A DNA stretch of 64,000 bases from Micrococcus flavus (GCF_014204815.1 NZ_JACHMC010000001.1:868001-932000), one strand, 5' to 3'. Positions 28,248-38,454 are shown, counted from the stretch's first letter. The notes: generated by a model from the sequence alone, not told the origin. Made by a program: numbers and translations.

Positions 28248-29093
28248 TCAGGCCGCCGTGCGGTCCGCCGGGTCGGCGTGGGCCGCGAGCGCGGCGCCCA
28301 CGATGCCCGCATTGTTCTTCAGCTGCGCGGGGACGATGGGGGTGTCCAGCGTCAGCAGCGGCAGGTAGTCGTCGGGGCGCTTGGAGATGCCGCCGCCCAC
28401 GATGAACAGGTCGGGGGAGAGGATCCGCTCCACGTGGGAGAAGAACCGCTGCAGCCGGGTGGCGTACTCGGGCCAGGACAGGTCCTCGCGCTCGCGGGCC
28501 TTCGCGGACGCGCGGGTCTCGGCCATGACGCCGTCCAGCTCCAGGGAGCCCACCTCGAAGTTCGGGATCAGGACGCCGTCGTGGATCATGGCGCCGCCGA
28601 TGCCGGTGCCGAGGGTGATGACCAGCACGAGCCCGTCCACGCCGCGGCCCGCGCCGTAGCGCGCCTCGGCCAGGCCGGCCGCGTCGGCGTCGTTGACCAC
28701 GGCGACGGGGCGCTGGAGCGCGTCCTCGAAGGTCTCGCGCAGGTCGACGCCGATCCACGAGGGGTCGATGTTGTTCGCCGACCGGCAGACCCCGTGCTGG
28801 ACAATCGAGGGGAAGCACACGCCGACCGGGGAGTCCGGATGGGGGGCCTTCGTGCGGGTGTCCAGCTCCGAGACGATCTGCGCGAGTGTGCATGCCATGG
28901 TCTCCGGCAGGGCCGGCTGCGGGGTGGGCAGCCGGAACCGGTCGCCGCGCAGGGAGCCGGACTTCGGCCCGGCCCCGAGGCGGACGATCCCGCCCTTCAT
29001 GCCGGTGCCGCCGATGTCGACGCCGAGGACGGCGGGGTGCGTGGACGGGGACGGGGGAAGGTGCGCGATCGCACCGGTGTTCGGGAAGCTCAC
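28248..29093 (-). CDS. ppgK: Polyphosphate glucokinase
   Basis: ROK-family kinase that phosphorylates glucose using polyphosphate (and usually ATP), a characteristic actinobacterial enzyme. The 281-residue protein has the phosphate loop LGVDIGGTGMKGGIV near residue 23, NDADAAGLAEARYG, LGTGIGGAMIHDG and the late IVGGGISKRPDDY. The GTG start at 29093 has a TACACT box seven bases before it and no ribosome site. Confidence 0.92.
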   Translation of the reverse strand: MSFPNTGAIAHLPPSPSTHPAVLGVDIGGTGMKGGIVRLGAGPKSGSLRGDRFRLPTPQPALPETMACTLAQIVSELDTRTKAPHPDSPVGVCFPSIVQHGVCRSANNIDPSWIGVDLRETFEDALQRPVAVVNDADAAGLAEARYGAGRGVDGLVLVITLGTGIGGAMIHDGVLIPNFEVGSLELDGVMAETRASAKAREREDLSWPEYATRLQRFFSHVERILSPDLFIVGGGISKRPDDYLPLLTLDTPIVPAQLKNNAGIVGAALAAHADPADRTAA

Positions 29094-29100
29094 GGCCGCC

Positions 29101-29106
29101 AGTGTA
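29101..29106 (-). promoter_or_regulatory. -10 box of ppgK (leaderless type)
   Basis: TACACT on the minus strand, seven bases before the GTG start. Confidence 0.5.
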
Positions 29107-29121
29107 CGGACTCGGTCCGGG

Positions 29122-30063
29122 TCAGGGCAGGGTGAGGATCTCCGCGCCGTCCTCGGTGACCGCGATCGTGTGCTCGAACTGGGCCGTCCGGCGGCGGTCC
29201 CGGGTGACGACCGTCCAGCCGTCGTCCCACTGGTCCCACTCGATCGTGCCGAGGGTGATCATCGGCTCGATGGTGAACACCATGCCGGGCACGAGGAGGC
29301 GGTCGTGGGCGGGGGCGGCGTCGTAGTGGGGGATGACCAGGCCGGAGTGGAACTCCACGCCCACGCCGTGGCCGATGAAGTCGCGGACCACGCCGTAGCC
29401 GAAGCGCTTGGCGTACGACTCGATGGCCCGGCCGATCACGTTCACCTGGCGGCCGGGCTTGACGGCCCGGATGCCGCGGCGCAGGGCCTCCTCGGTGCGC
29501 TCGACGAGCAGGCGGGACTCCTCGTCCACGTCGCCCACGAGGTAGGTGCGGTTGTGGTCGCCGTGGACGCCGTCGAGGTAGGCCGTGATGTCCAGGTTCA
29601 CGATGTCCCCGTCCTCCAGGACGGTGGAGTCCGGGATCCCGTGGCAGATGACCTCGTTCACCGACGTGCAGATGGACCGGGGGAACCCGCGGTAGCCCAG
29701 GCAGGAGGGGTAGGCGCCGGCGGCCACGAGGAACTCGTGGGCGATCCGGTCGAGCTCGTCCGTGGTGACGCCCGGGCGGATGTGGGCTGCGGTGTGCTCC
29801 ATGGCCTGCGCCGCGATCCGGCCGGCCTCCCGGATCCGGGCGATCCCCTCGGCGTCGTAGACGTCCGAGGCGTTCCCCTCGTCAGCCGTGGCCTTGCCGA
29901 CGTACTCGGGCCGGGGGATCGACGCCGGCACGGGCGGGGCCGCCGAGGCGGCGCCGGGGGAGAGCCGGCCGATGGGGGCGAGCGAGCCCGGCTCCGGGGC
30001 GGGCGGGCCCTCCGGGCGGGGTCCGTTGTGGCTGGCGGGGGCGGGGGAGGTCTGGACGGGCAT
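29122..30063 (-). CDS. map: Methionine aminopeptidase (type 1c)
   Basis: Removes initiator Met. The 313-residue protein carries all five metal ligands: D158 (LDITAY), D169 (GDHNRT), H232 (GHGVG), E266 (EPM) and the Glu of QFEHT; H141 in VICHGIP is the substrate His. Ahead of the catalytic domain is a Pro-rich extension of about 55 residues, as in the actinobacterial type 1c enzymes. ATG 30063 follows a TACGCT box by seven bases, and a GGAGG overlaps that spacer, too close to be an ordinary ribosome site. Confidence 0.93.
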   Translation of the reverse strand: MPVQTSPAPASHNGPRPEGPPAPEPGSLAPIGRLSPGAASAAPPVPASIPRPEYVGKATADEGNASDVYDAEGIARIREAGRIAAQAMEHTAAHIRPGVTTDELDRIAHEFLVAAGAYPSCLGYRGFPRSICTSVNEVICHGIPDSTVLEDGDIVNLDITAYLDGVHGDHNRTYLVGDVDEESRLLVERTEEALRRGIRAVKPGRQVNVIGRAIESYAKRFGYGVVRDFIGHGVGVEFHSGLVIPHYDAAPAHDRLLVPGMVFTIEPMITLGTIEWDQWDDGWTVVTRDRRRTAQFEHTIAVTEDGAEILTLP

Positions 30064-30070
30064 GCCCTCC

Positions 30071-30076
30071 AGCGTA
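30071..30076 (-). promoter_or_regulatory. -10 box of map (leaderless type)
   Basis: TACGCT on the minus strand, seven bases before the map ATG. It is about 44 bases from the divergent box at 30120. Confidence 0.5.
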
Positions 30077-30119
30077 TCGGGGGCGTCCGTCCCGGGTGTC
30101 CGCGCCCGCCCCGCCGGTC

Positions 30120-30125
30120 TAGGGT
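30120..30125 (+). promoter_or_regulatory. -10 box of the SPOR-like gene (leaderless type)
   Basis: TAGGGT seven bases before ATG 30133; no ribosome site in between. Confidence 0.55.
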
Positions 30126-30132
30126 GTGGGCC

Positions 30133-30357
30133 ATGACTGACACGCACGAGCCCGGCAGCGGGTACTGGTTCAACGTCCGCACCCACCAGGTGGAGGAGGG
30201 TCCCCAGTCCGACTGGAAGGACCTGCTCGGCCCCTACGGCTCCCGCGCCGAGGCCGAGGGCGCCCTCGCCAGGGTCCGGGCCCGCAACGAGGCCGCGGAC
30301 CGCGCCGACGAGGCCGACGACGACTGGGACGCCAACCCGTTCAACGACGCGTCCTGA
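30133..30357 (+). CDS. Small SPOR-like protein
   Basis: A 74-residue acidic soluble protein. [19 protein letters not shown] is followed by [21 protein letters not shown], which resembles the end of a SPOR fold (GPFxSxxEAxxAL). Full SPOR domains bind denuded glycan at septa, but this one has no signal peptide or membrane segment, so it is probably cytoplasmic and may not bind peptidoglycan. It is transcribed alone between map and panB. Function unknown. Confidence 0.75.
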   Translation: MTDTHEPGSGYWFNVRTHQVEEGPQSDWKDLLGPYGSRAEAEGALARVRARNEAADRADEADDDWDANPFNDAS

Positions 30358-30368
30358 CATCCCGGTCT

Positions 30369-30384
30369 CGCCCCCGGCGGGGCG
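30369..30384. terminator. Short hairpin between the SPOR-like gene and panB
   Basis: CGCCCC, loop CGGC, GGGGCG in the 32-base gap between convergent genes. The stem is only six base pairs. Confidence 0.45.
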
Positions 30385-30389
30385 GGCCG

Positions 30390-31295
30390 TCAGGCTTCGA
30401 AGCCGTGCTCGGGCGCGGGGAAGGACCCGTCCAGCACGTCCTCGCGGTACGCGCGCACCGCCTCGCCCACCACCTCGTGCAGCCGGGCGTACTGGCGCAC
30501 GAACCGGGGGACGCGGCCCTCCCGCAGACCCAGCATGTCCTGCCACACGAGCACCTGTCCCGTGGTCGCGGGGCCGGCGCCGATGCCCACGGTCGGCACG
30601 CGCAGTGCGGCGTCCACGGCCTCCGCGACGGCGGAGGGGACCATCTCCATGAGGACGGCGAACGCCCCGGCCTCCTCGAGCGCGCGGGCCGAGGCGACCA
30701 GGCGCTCCGTGGCCCCGTCCCCGCGGCCCTGCACCCGGTAGCCGCCGAGGACGTGCTCGGACTGCGGGGTGAACCCGATGTGCGCCATGACCGGGACGCC
30801 GGCGGCCGTCATCGCGGCGACGTGCGGGGCGAACCGCTCGTCCCCCTCCGCCTTGACCGCGTGGACGCCCGCCTCCTTCATCAGCCGCACGCCGGCGGCG
30901 ACCGCCTGCTCGGGGGACGCCTCGTAGGAGCCGAACGGCAGGTCCGCCACCACGAGGGCGCGCGAGGCGCCGCGCACCACGGCGCCGGAGAACAGGACCA
31001 TCTGGTCCAGGGTCACGGGCAGCGTGGAGGAGTGGCCCAGGACGGTGTTGCCCACGGAGTCGCCCACCAGGAGGACCTCGACCCCGGCCTCGTCGAACAG
31101 GGCGGCCGTCATCGCGTCGTACGTGGTCAGCATCGCGAACCGGTGTCCCGCGTCCTTCGCCCGCTGCAGGTGCACGGTCCGGACGCGGGCCGGCGCGGCC
31201 GCCGTCCGCGCGGCGTCGGCCGGGGCCGGCGTCGGGGAGGCGTAGGGGGCGGCGGTCTCGGCGCCGGGGACGTCGGTCGCGGGGGTCTCGCTCAT
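30390..31295 (-). CDS. panB: Ketopantoate hydroxymethyltransferase
   Basis: First committed step of pantothenate (and so coenzyme A) synthesis, adding a hydroxymethyl group to 2-oxoisovalerate. The 301-residue protein shows [51 protein letters not shown] and [21 protein letters not shown], all family signatures. An N-terminal extension of about 37 Ala/Pro/Thr-rich residues precedes the barrel. ATG 31295 follows a TAGACT box by seven bases and has no ribosome site. Confidence 0.94.
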   Translation of the reverse strand: MSETPATDVPGAETAAPYASPTPAPADAARTAAAPARVRTVHLQRAKDAGHRFAMLTTYDAMTAALFDEAGVEVLLVGDSVGNTVLGHSSTLPVTLDQMVLFSGAVVRGASRALVVADLPFGSYEASPEQAVAAGVRLMKEAGVHAVKAEGDERFAPHVAAMTAAGVPVMAHIGFTPQSEHVLGGYRVQGRGDGATERLVASARALEEAGAFAVLMEMVPSAVAEAVDAALRVPTVGIGAGPATTGQVLVWQDMLGLREGRVPRFVRQYARLHEVVGEAVRAYREDVLDGSFPAPEHGFEA

Positions 31296-31302
31296 GGGCG
31301 GC

Positions 31303-31308
31303 AGTCTA
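31303..31308 (-). promoter_or_regulatory. -10 box of panB (leaderless type)
   Basis: TAGACT on the minus strand, seven bases before the panB ATG; the spacer GCCGCCC holds no ribosome site. Confidence 0.55.
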
Positions 31309-31378
31309 CGGGCGGGCCCCCGGCCGCCCGGCACCGGCGGGGGCCGTCGCGCCCGGCCCGCCGGGGCCGGGGGGCGTC

Positions 31379-31384
31379 TAGAGT
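31379..31384 (+). promoter_or_regulatory. -10 box of glnA2 (leaderless type)
   Basis: TAGAGT six bases before the ATG at 31391; the spacer GGCCGC has no ribosome site. Confidence 0.55.
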
Positions 31385-31390
31385 GGCCGC

Positions 31391-32731
31391 ATGGACCGTC
31401 AGAAGGATTTCGTGCTCCGCACCATCGAGGACCGGGACGTGCGCTTCGTGCGTCTGTGGTTCACCGACGTCATCGGCACCCTCAAGTCCGTCGCGCTGGC
31501 GCCCGCGGAGGTCGAGGCGGCGTTCTCCGAGGGGCTCGGGTTCGACGGCTCGTCGATCGACGGCTACACGCGCATCTCCGAGTCCGACATGCTGCTCCAG
31601 CCGGACCCCTCGACGTTCCAGATCCTCCCGTGGCGCGACGAGGCCGGGAACTCCTCCCGCATGTACTGCGACGTGCTCACCCCGGACCGGCGTCCCGCAC
31701 CGGCCGACCCCCGCAACGTCCTGCGGCGCGTGCTGGACCGTGCGTCCGGGATGGGCTTCAGCTGCTACACGCACCCGGAGATCGAGTTCTACCTCCTCGC
31801 GTCGGACACCCCCGGCCCGGACGGCGAGCCGGTGCCCGTGGACCGGGCCGGCTACTTCGACCACGTCCCCGGCGGCGCGGCGCAGGACTTCCGCCGGGAC
31901 GCCGTGATGATGCTCGAGGACATGGGCATCTCGGTGGAGTTCAGCCACCACGAGACCGGCCCCGGCCAGAACGAGATCGACCTGCGCGCCGCGGACGCGC
32001 TCACCACGGCGGACAATGTGCAGACGTTCCGCACGATCATGAAGGAGGTGGCGGCCCATCAGGGCATCTACGCCACCTTCATGCCCAAGCCGTTCGGCCG
32101 GCACCCCGGCTCCGGGATGCACACGCACTTCTCCCTCTTCGAGGGTGACGCCAACGCGTTCTACGACCCGGCGGACGAGTTCCGGCTCTCCGTCACCGGC
32201 CGCCGGTTCATCGCCGGGCTCCTGCGCCACTCGGTGGAGATGAGCCTCGTCACCCACCAGTTCGTGAACTCCTACAAGCGGCTGTGGGGCGCGGACGAGG
32301 CGCCCTCGTACGTGTCCTGGGGGCACAACAACCGCTCCGCCCTCGTGCGCGTCCCGCTGTACAAGCCGGACAAGGCGGGCTCCGCCCGCATCGAGTACCG
32401 CGGTCTCGACGCGTCGGCGAACCCGTACCTGGCCTACGCGCTGCTGATCGCGGCGGGCCTCAGGGGGATCGAGGAGGGCTACGACCTCCCGGAGCCGGCC
32501 TCCGAGGACGTCGGCGCGCTGTCCGCCCAGGAGCGGCGGGTGCTGGGCCACGACTCGCTGCCGGGCACCCTGCACGACGCCGTGCGGGCCGCGGAGGAGT
32601 CGGAGTTCATGGCCGAGGTGCTCGGCGAGCACGTCTATGAGGCCCTCCTGCGCAACAAACGCCAGGAGTGGGACGACTACCGCGTGGAGATCACCCCCTA
32701 CGAGCTGCGCCGCTACCTGACGGGGCTCTGA
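31391..32731 (+). CDS. glnA2: Type I glutamine synthetase, GlnA2-like
   Basis: A glutamine synthetase-family enzyme of 446 residues, the shorter alpha-like type. It has GFDGSSIDGYTRISESDM near residue 50, KPFGRHPGSGMHTHFSLFEG in the catalytic core and NNRSALVRVP. In actinobacteria the GlnA2 group is not the main ammonium-assimilating enzyme and some relatives act on other amines, so the true substrate is open. It lies four bases upstream of glnE, so the two are surely cotranscribed. No GlnR-like box precedes it, unlike glnA1. Confidence 0.9.
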   Translation: MDRQKDFVLRTIEDRDVRFVRLWFTDVIGTLKSVALAPAEVEAAFSEGLGFDGSSIDGYTRISESDMLLQPDPSTFQILPWRDEAGNSSRMYCDVLTPDRRPAPADPRNVLRRVLDRASGMGFSCYTHPEIEFYLLASDTPGPDGEPVPVDRAGYFDHVPGGAAQDFRRDAVMMLEDMGISVEFSHHETGPGQNEIDLRAADALTTADNVQTFRTIMKEVAAHQGIYATFMPKPFGRHPGSGMHTHFSLFEGDANAFYDPADEFRLSVTGRRFIAGLLRHSVEMSLVTHQFVNSYKRLWGADEAPSYVSWGHNNRSALVRVPLYKPDKAGSARIEYRGLDASANPYLAYALLIAAGLRGIEEGYDLPEPASEDVGALSAQERRVLGHDSLPGTLHDAVRAAEESEFMAEVLGEHVYEALLRNKRQEWDDYRVEITPYELRRYLTGL

Positions 32732-32735
32732 TCCC

Positions 32736-35700
32736 GTGAGCGCGCTGCCCCCGTCCCCCGCCGCCTCCGGGGGCCTTCGCCGCGCCCTCGGCCACGCCGG
32801 CGTCGTGGACCCCGCCCGCGCCGAGCACCTGCTGGAGTCCCCGGAACTGGCCGGCCAGGATCGGGACGCGCTGGTGGCCGGCCTGGCCCACGCCGCCGAC
32901 CCCGACCGCGCCCTGCTGCTCTACATCCGCCTCGCCGAGCGTGAGCCCGGGGTGCACCGGGCCCTGGCCGACGCCGGCCGCACGGCCGCCCTGCTGCGGC
33001 TGCTGGGCGCCTCCGAGGCCCTCGGGGAGTTCCTCATCCGCCGGCCCGAGCACCTCGACCTCGTCCTGGCGCCGGACCGCGCCGCCGCCACGGCCCCGGC
33101 GCTCGCCCAGCCGGACCCGGCGGCCGGCGGGGCCGCGTGGTCGGACGAGCCCGCCGCGCTGCGCGCCCTGCTGCTGACCGCCGTCGGGGCCGACCCCGAC
33201 GCCCCGCGGCCCGTGGCCGCCCTCACCGGGGCGGACGCCGCCGTCCCGCTGCGCCGTGCCTACCGGCGTCAGCTGACCGCCGTCGCCCTCGCGGACCTCG
33301 GCTCGGCCGACCCCACGGCCGTCCTGCCGGACGTCGGCCGCTGGCTCGCCGACCTCGCCGGGGCCGCGGTCGAGGCCGCGCTCGCGGTCTCGCGGGCCGA
33401 GCTCGCCGCCCGCGAGGGCGCGGCGGTGGACCACCTGGACCTCGCGGTGATCGGCATGGGCAAGTGCGGGGCCCGGGAGCTCAACTACATCTCCGACGTG
33501 GACGTCGTGTTCGTCCACGAGGTGGCCGACCCGTCCGCGGAGGACGCGCCCGACGACGCCGCGGCCGCCCGCCTGGCCGCGGACCTCGCCGCGGGCATCT
33601 CCCGCGTGCTCACCGGCCCCGCGCCCGAGCCCGGCCTGTGGGAGGTGGACGCCAACCTGCGTCCCGAGGGGAAGGACGGCGCGCTCTCCCGCACGCCGGC
33701 CTCCCACGTGGAGTACTACCGGCGCTGGGCGCACGGCTGGGAGTTCCAGGCGCTGCTCAAGGCGCGGCCGCTGGCCGGCGACGCGGAGCTGGGCCGCCGG
33801 TACGTGGACGCCGTGTGGCCGCGGGTGTGGGAGTCCGCCGCGCGGGAGGGCTTCGTGGAGGACGTGCGCCGCATGCGCACCCGCGTGATCGACACGATCG
33901 CGCGTGGGGAGCGGGATCGCGAGGTCAAGCTCGGCCCGGGCGGGCTCCGCGACGTCGAGTTCACGGCCCAGCTGCTGCAGCTGGTGCACGGGCGCGCGGA
34001 CGAGAGCGTGCGCGTGCGCGCGACGCTGGACGCCCTCGACGCCCTGCATCGGGCCTCCTACATCTCCACCGCGGACACCGAGCGCTTCGCCGCGCACTAC
34101 CGCTGGCTGCGCGCCCTCGAGCACCGCATCCAGCTGGTCCACCTGCGTCGCACGCACCTGATGCCTGCGAAGGAGGCCGCCCAGCGGGTGGTGGCCCGGT
34201 CCCTGCGGGGGGCCGCGGACACGGGCCCCGCCGCGGCCGAGGACCTGCAGGAGCGGTTCGACACGGTGCGCCGCGAGGTCCGGTCCCTGCACCGGACCGT
34301 GTTCTACCGGCCGCTGCTGTCCACCACCGCCGCCCTGTCCGAGGACGAGGTCCGGCTCACCGCGGACGCGGTCAAGGCGCGCCTGTCCGCCCTGGGCTAC
34401 CGGGATCCGCGGTCCGCCCTGGGCCACATCGAGGCCCTCACCCGCGGCGTCTCCCGCCGCGCGGCGGTCCAGCGGCAGCTGCTGCCGGTCATGCTCGGCT
34501 GGTTCGCGGACGGCCCCGACCCCGACGCCGGGCTGCTGGCCTTCCGCCGGCTGTCGGAGTCCCTCGGGGCGTCCGCCTGGTTCCTGCGCATGCTCCGGGA
34601 CTCCTCCGACGCCGCCCGACGGCTGTGCCTGGTCCTCGCCGGCTCCCGCCGGGTCGGAGACCTGCTCGAGCACTCCCCGGAGTCCGTCGCCTGGGTGGGG
34701 GACTCCCGGGACCTCGAGCCGCGGTCCCTCGAGACGCTGTGGGGCGAGGTGCAGGCGCGCCTCGACCGGCGCGGCGCGGACGAGGACGCGGCGCAGGTCA
34801 TCCGCCACGTCCGGCAGATCCGCCAGCGCGAGGTCCTGCGGATCGCCCTGGCGGACATGACGGGGGTGTGCTCGCTCGAGCAGACGGCCGCCGCCCTCGC
34901 AGACGCGGACCAGGCCGCCGTCCTCGGCGCCCTGCGGGTGGCCGTGCACGCGACCGTGGGGGACGGGGAGCCGCTGACGGACCTGCTGGTGGTGGCCATG
35001 GGCCGTCAGGGCGGCCGCGAGATCACCTACGGCTCGGACCTGGACGCCATGGTGGTCCACCGGCCGCGGGAGGGGGCGGACCCGTCCGCGGCGGCGCAGG
35101 AGGCCGAGGCGGTCGCCCGGCGGCTCATCTCCCTGCTGAAGGGGCCGGCCCAGCCCCCGCTGCCCAGCGAGCACCCCCTCGAGGTGGACCTGGACCTGCG
35201 CCCGGAGGGCCGCCAGGGCCCCCTCGTGCGGACCCTCGACTCCTACCAGGAGTATTACGCCCGGTGGGCGGAGGTCTGGGAGCGGCAGGCGCTGCTGCGG
35301 GCCCGGCCCGTGGCCGGCGACGACGACCTGGCCGCCGCCTTCACCGCGTGGGCCGACGGGGTGCGCTACGGCACGGACCTCACCGCGGCGGACGCGCGCG
35401 AGATCCGACGCATCAAGGCCCGCGTGGAGGCCGAACGGCTGCCGCGCGGCGCGGACCCCGCCCGGCACGTCAAGCTCGGCCGCGGCGGCCTCTCGGACGT
35501 GGAGTGGCTCGTCCAGTCCCTGCAGCTGCGCCACGCCCACGAGGTCGAGGCCCTCCGCGTCACCGGGACGCTCCCGGCGCTGCGCGCCCTGGCCCGGCAG
35601 GAGATCCTCGGGTCCGCCGAGGCCGCGCTGCTGGAGGAGGCATGGCTGCTGGCCACGCGCGTCCGCGCCTCCCTGGTGCTGTGGACCGGCAAGGGCTCGG

Positions 35701-35846
35701 ACGTCCTCCCCACCAACGCCCGCGACCTGGGCGCCCTCGCGCGGCTGGCGGGCGAGAACGACCACGGCGCCGCCTTCGAGGAGCGCTACCTGCGGGTGAC
35801 CCGCCAGGCCCGTCAGGTGTTCGAGCACCGGTTCTACGGCCTCTGA
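32736..35846 (+). CDS. glnE: Glutamine synthetase adenylyltransferase/adenylyl-removing enzyme
   Basis: Switches glutamine synthetase activity by adding or removing AMP on a Tyr. The 1036-residue protein contains both nucleotidyltransferase domains: GKCGARELNYISDVDVVFV with D254 and D256, and GRQGGREITYGSDLDAMVV with D768 and D770. A helical domain follows each. The GTG start stands four bases after the glnA2 stop. GlnA1 in this window keeps the target Tyr. Confidence 0.96.
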   Translation: MSALPPSPAASGGLRRALGHAGVVDPARAEHLLESPELAGQDRDALVAGLAHAADPDRALLLYIRLAEREPGVHRALADAGRTAALLRLLGASEALGEFLIRRPEHLDLVLAPDRAAATAPALAQPDPAAGGAAWSDEPAALRALLLTAVGADPDAPRPVAALTGADAAVPLRRAYRRQLTAVALADLGSADPTAVLPDVGRWLADLAGAAVEAALAVSRAELAAREGAAVDHLDLAVIGMGKCGARELNYISDVDVVFVHEVADPSAEDAPDDAAAARLAADLAAGISRVLTGPAPEPGLWEVDANLRPEGKDGALSRTPASHVEYYRRWAHGWEFQALLKARPLAGDAELGRRYVDAVWPRVWESAAREGFVEDVRRMRTRVIDTIARGERDREVKLGPGGLRDVEFTAQLLQLVHGRADESVRVRATLDALDALHRASYISTADTERFAAHYRWLRALEHRIQLVHLRRTHLMPAKEAAQRVVARSLRGAADTGPAAAEDLQERFDTVRREVRSLHRTVFYRPLLSTTAALSEDEVRLTADAVKARLSALGYRDPRSALGHIEALTRGVSRRAAVQRQLLPVMLGWFADGPDPDAGLLAFRRLSESLGASAWFLRMLRDSSDAARRLCLVLAGSRRVGDLLEHSPESVAWVGDSRDLEPRSLETLWGEVQARLDRRGADEDAAQVIRHVRQIRQREVLRIALADMTGVCSLEQTAAALADADQAAVLGALRVAVHATVGDGEPLTDLLVVAMGRQGGREITYGSDLDAMVVHRPREGADPSAAAQEAEAVARRLISLLKGPAQPPLPSEHPLEVDLDLRPEGRQGPLVRTLDSYQEYYARWAEVWERQALLRARPVAGDDDLAAAFTAWADGVRYGTDLTAADAREIRRIKARVEAERLPRGADPARHVKLGRGGLSDVEWLVQSLQLRHAHEVEALRVTGTLPALRALARQEILGSAEAALLEEAWLLATRVRASLVLWTGKGSDVLPTNARDLGALARLAGENDHGAAFEERYLRVTRQARQVFEHRFYGL

Positions 35847-35862
35847 GCCCGGGCCGCCGGGC
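35847..35862. terminator. Short hairpin between glnE and the luciferase-like gene
   Basis: GCCCGG, loop GCCG, CCGGGC, filling almost all of the 17-base gap between convergent genes. Confidence 0.5.
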
Positions 35863-35863
35863 C

Positions 35864-36889
35864 TCAGCCCCGGACCACGTGCTCCCCGAGCAGCTCGAGG
35901 GTGCGGATCCGCGCCGCCTGGTCCGGCGCCGCCGTCGTGACGATGAGCTCGTCGGCCTGCACCCGGTCCGCGAAGTCGCGCAGCCAGGTCCGCACCTCGG
36001 GCCCGGTGCCCACCGCGGAGCACTCGAGCATGCCGAGCACCTGCTGACCGGCGGGGGAGTCGAGGAGCATGTCCACCTCGTCGTCGGTGAGCGTGCGTCC
36101 GCGGCCGAGCATCATGCGGATCCGCTCGCGGCGGGTGAGCTCCCACTGCTCCTGCGCGGCGTCCGGGGAGTCCGCGGCGATCACGTTGGCCGCGGCGATG
36201 AAGTGGGGGCGGTCCAGGGCGTCGGAGGGCTCGAAGTGCTCGCGGTAGAGGCGCGCGGCGTGCTCGAGCATCTGCGGGGCGAAGTGGCTGGCGAACGCGT
36301 AGCCGAGGCCCAGCCGCGCGGCGAGCTGGGCGCCGAACGCGGAGGAGCCCAGGATGTACAGCGGCACGTCCGTGCCGGCGCCCGGGTACGCGGCGATGCC
36401 CGGCACCCGCGACTGCCCGCGCAGGTAGCCCTGCAGCTCGAGCACGTCCTGGGGGAACCGCTCGGCCGTCTCAGGGGAGCGGCGCAACGCCTGCAGGGTG
36501 CGCTGGTCGGTGCCGGGGGCGCGACCCAGCCCGAGGTCGATCCGGCCGGGGTGCAGCTCGGCCAGGGTGCCGAACTGCTCGGCGATCACCAGCGGGGAGT
36601 GGTTGGGGAGCATCACGCCGCCCGAGCCCACCCGGATGGTGCTCGTCTGCGCGGCCACGTGCGCGATCAGCACCGCCGTGGCGGAGGAGGCGATGCGCTC
36701 CATGTTGTGGTGCTCGGCGTACCAGACCCGGTGCAGGCCCTGCGCCTCGGCCACCTGCGCGAGCTCCACCGACTGCGCGATCGCCTCGCCGACGCCCTGG
36801 CCGGTGCGCACCGTGGCCAGGTCGAGCAGGGACAGGAGGGGGGTGGAGGTGTCGGCGGTCTCGGGGGAGGCGGTGGGGGTCTCGGTCAT
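35864..36889 (-). CDS. Luciferase-like (LLM) FMN-dependent oxidoreductase
   Basis: A 341-residue TIM-barrel protein of the LLM flavin family (MsnO8-like subgroup). It starts with a variable 17-residue segment, then [49 protein letters not shown] is the characteristic AEHHN region, and [15 protein letters not shown] is the second signature. It probably uses reduced flavin to oxidise a small substrate; which one cannot be told. It lies alone between glnE and glnA1 with no apparent link to nitrogen. Confidence 0.88.
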   Translation of the reverse strand: MTETPTASPETADTSTPLLSLLDLATVRTGQGVGEAIAQSVELAQVAEAQGLHRVWYAEHHNMERIASSATAVLIAHVAAQTSTIRVGSGGVMLPNHSPLVIAEQFGTLAELHPGRIDLGLGRAPGTDQRTLQALRRSPETAERFPQDVLELQGYLRGQSRVPGIAAYPGAGTDVPLYILGSSAFGAQLAARLGLGYAFASHFAPQMLEHAARLYREHFEPSDALDRPHFIAAANVIAADSPDAAQEQWELTRRERIRMMLGRGRTLTDDEVDMLLDSPAGQQVLGMLECSAVGTGPEVRTWLRDFADRVQADELIVTTAAPDQAARIRTLELLGEHVVRG

Positions 36890-36959
36890 GCCGGGCACAG
36901 CGTCGGCGCTCGCGGGACTATTCCGGCCGTCGGACCGCGCCGACCGCCCGGGGGGACGA

Positions 36960-36997
36960 CGACGCCGGCCCGCCCCGGGTGGGGCGGGCCGGCGTCG
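36960..36997 (-). terminator. Terminator of glnA1
   Basis: A perfect 17-base inverted repeat with loop GGGT, starting 33 bases after the glnA1 stop. It is one of the strongest hairpins in the window and also shields the luciferase-like gene from read-through. Confidence 0.85.
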
Positions 36998-37029
36998 GAC
37001 GCGAGCCACGGCTCAGGCCGCGACCGGGA

Positions 37030-38454
37030 TCACACCGAGTAGTACAGCTCGAACTCGTAGGGGTTCGGGCGCAGCGACAGCGGGGCGATCTCCGTCTCCC
37101 GCTTGTAGTCGATCCAGGTGCGGATGATCTCCTCGGTGAAGACGTCGCCCTCGAGCAGGAACTCGTGGTCCTCCTCCAGGGCGCGCAGGGCCTCCTCGAG
37201 GGACGCCGGGGCCTTCTGGATGTCCGCAGCCTCCTCCGGCGGGAGCTCGTAGAGGTCCTTGTCGATTGGCTCGGCGGGCTCGATGCGGTTGCGGATGCCG
37301 TCCAGGCCGGCCATCAGCTGCGCAGCGAACGCCAGGTAGGGGTTGGACGAGGCGTCCGGGGCGCGGAACTCGATGCGCTTGGCCTTGGGGTTGGCGCCGG
37401 TGATCGGGATGCGGATGCCGGCGGAGCGGTTGCCCTGCGAGTACACCATGTTCACGGGGGCCTCGAAGCCCGGCACCAGGCGGCGGTAGGAGTTCACCGT
37501 GGGGTTGGTGAAGGCAAGCACGGCCGAGGCGTGCTTGAGCAGCCCGCCGATGTACCACCGGGCCGTGTCGGACAGGTTGGCGTAGCCCTGCTCGTCGAAG
37601 AACAGCGGCTCGCCGTCCCGCCACAGCGACTGGTGGCAGTGCATGCCGGAGCCGTTGTCGCCGAAGACCGGCTTGGGCATGAACGTCGCGCTCTTGCCGA
37701 ACTGGTCCGCCACGTTCTTGACGACGTACTTGAACTTCTGCAGGTCGTCCGCCGAGTGGGTCAGCGTGTTGAACCGGTAGTTGATCTCGGCCTGGCCCGG
37801 TGCGGCGACCTCGTGATGGGAGCGCTCGACCTCGAGGCCCACCTCCGCGAGCACCGCGCACATCTCGTCCCGCAGGTCCGCCTGCTTGTCGGTCGGGGAC
37901 ACGGGGAAGTAGCCGCCCTTGACGGCGGTCTTGTACCCCTGGTTGCCGCCCTCGTCCCGGCGCCCGGTGTTCCACCATGCCTCGTCCGAGTCCACGGCGT
38001 AGAAGGAGCCCTTCGGGTGGGACTCGTAGCGCACGTCGTCGAAGACGAAGAACTCGGCCTCGGGGGCGAAGAAGGCCGTGTCCGCGATGCCGGTGGAGGT
38101 CAGGTACGCCTCGGCGCGCTGGGCGACGCCGCGCGGGTCGCGCAGGTACGGCTCGCCGGTGCGCGGGTTGACGATGGAGAAGTTCATCGTCAGCGTCTTG
38201 CGCATGCGGAACGGGTCCAGGAAGGCGGTCCCGACGTCCGGGATCAGCTGCATGTCGGATTCGGCGATCCCCGCGAAGCCGCGGATCGAGGACCCGTCGA
38301 ACAGCTGGCCGTTGACGAAGAAGTCCTCGTCCACGGAGGAGGCGGGGACGTTGAAGTGGTGCTGCATGCCCGGCAGGTCGGTGAAGCGGATGTCGACGAA
38401 CTCGACGCCCTCCTCCTTGATGTAGGCGAGCACTTCCTCGACGGAGGTGAACAT
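37030..38454 (-). CDS. glnA1: Glutamine synthetase GlnA1 (adenylylated type I-beta)
   Basis: Main ammonium-assimilating enzyme, making Gln from Glu, NH3 and ATP. The 474-residue protein has [40 protein letters not shown] and the adenylylation site DLYELPPEE with Tyr402, the residue modified by GlnE. ATG 38454 is preceded by AGGAAGG at about 12 bases. The upstream region carries a GlnR-type operator and a TACGGT -10 box, so the gene should respond to nitrogen supply. Confidence 0.96.
   Translation of the reverse strand: MFTSVEEVLAYIKEEGVEFVDIRFTDLPGMQHHFNVPASSVDEDFFVNGQLFDGSSIRGFAGIAESDMQLIPDVGTAFLDPFRMRKTLTMNFSIVNPRTGEPYLRDPRGVAQRAEAYLTSTGIADTAFFAPEAEFFVFDDVRYESHPKGSFYAVDSDEAWWNTGRRDEGGNQGYKTAVKGGYFPVSPTDKQADLRDEMCAVLAEVGLEVERSHHEVAAPGQAEINYRFNTLTHSADDLQKFKYVVKNVADQFGKSATFMPKPVFGDNGSGMHCHQSLWRDGEPLFFDEQGYANLSDTARWYIGGLLKHASAVLAFTNPTVNSYRRLVPGFEAPVNMVYSQGNRSAGIRIPITGANPKAKRIEFRAPDASSNPYLAFAAQLMAGLDGIRNRIEPAEPIDKDLYELPPEEAADIQKAPASLEEALRALEEDHEFLLEGDVFTEEIIRTWIDYKRETEIAPLSLRPNPYEFELYYSV

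Noticed and set aside
23837-28312. A 1491-codon open frame on the minus strand opposite dnaE and nrdR
   Set aside because: In DNA of this GC content the frames opposite genes stay open by codon bias alone. Its translation is repetitive in His/Arg/Val/Leu and has no family motif, while dnaE and nrdR on the other strand are unmistakable.
36895-36926. GGAAT on the minus strand upstream of the luciferase-like gene as a third sigma-R promoter
   Set aside because: At 18-20 bases below GGAAT the sequence is GCTGT, with no GTT, so the -10 element is missing.
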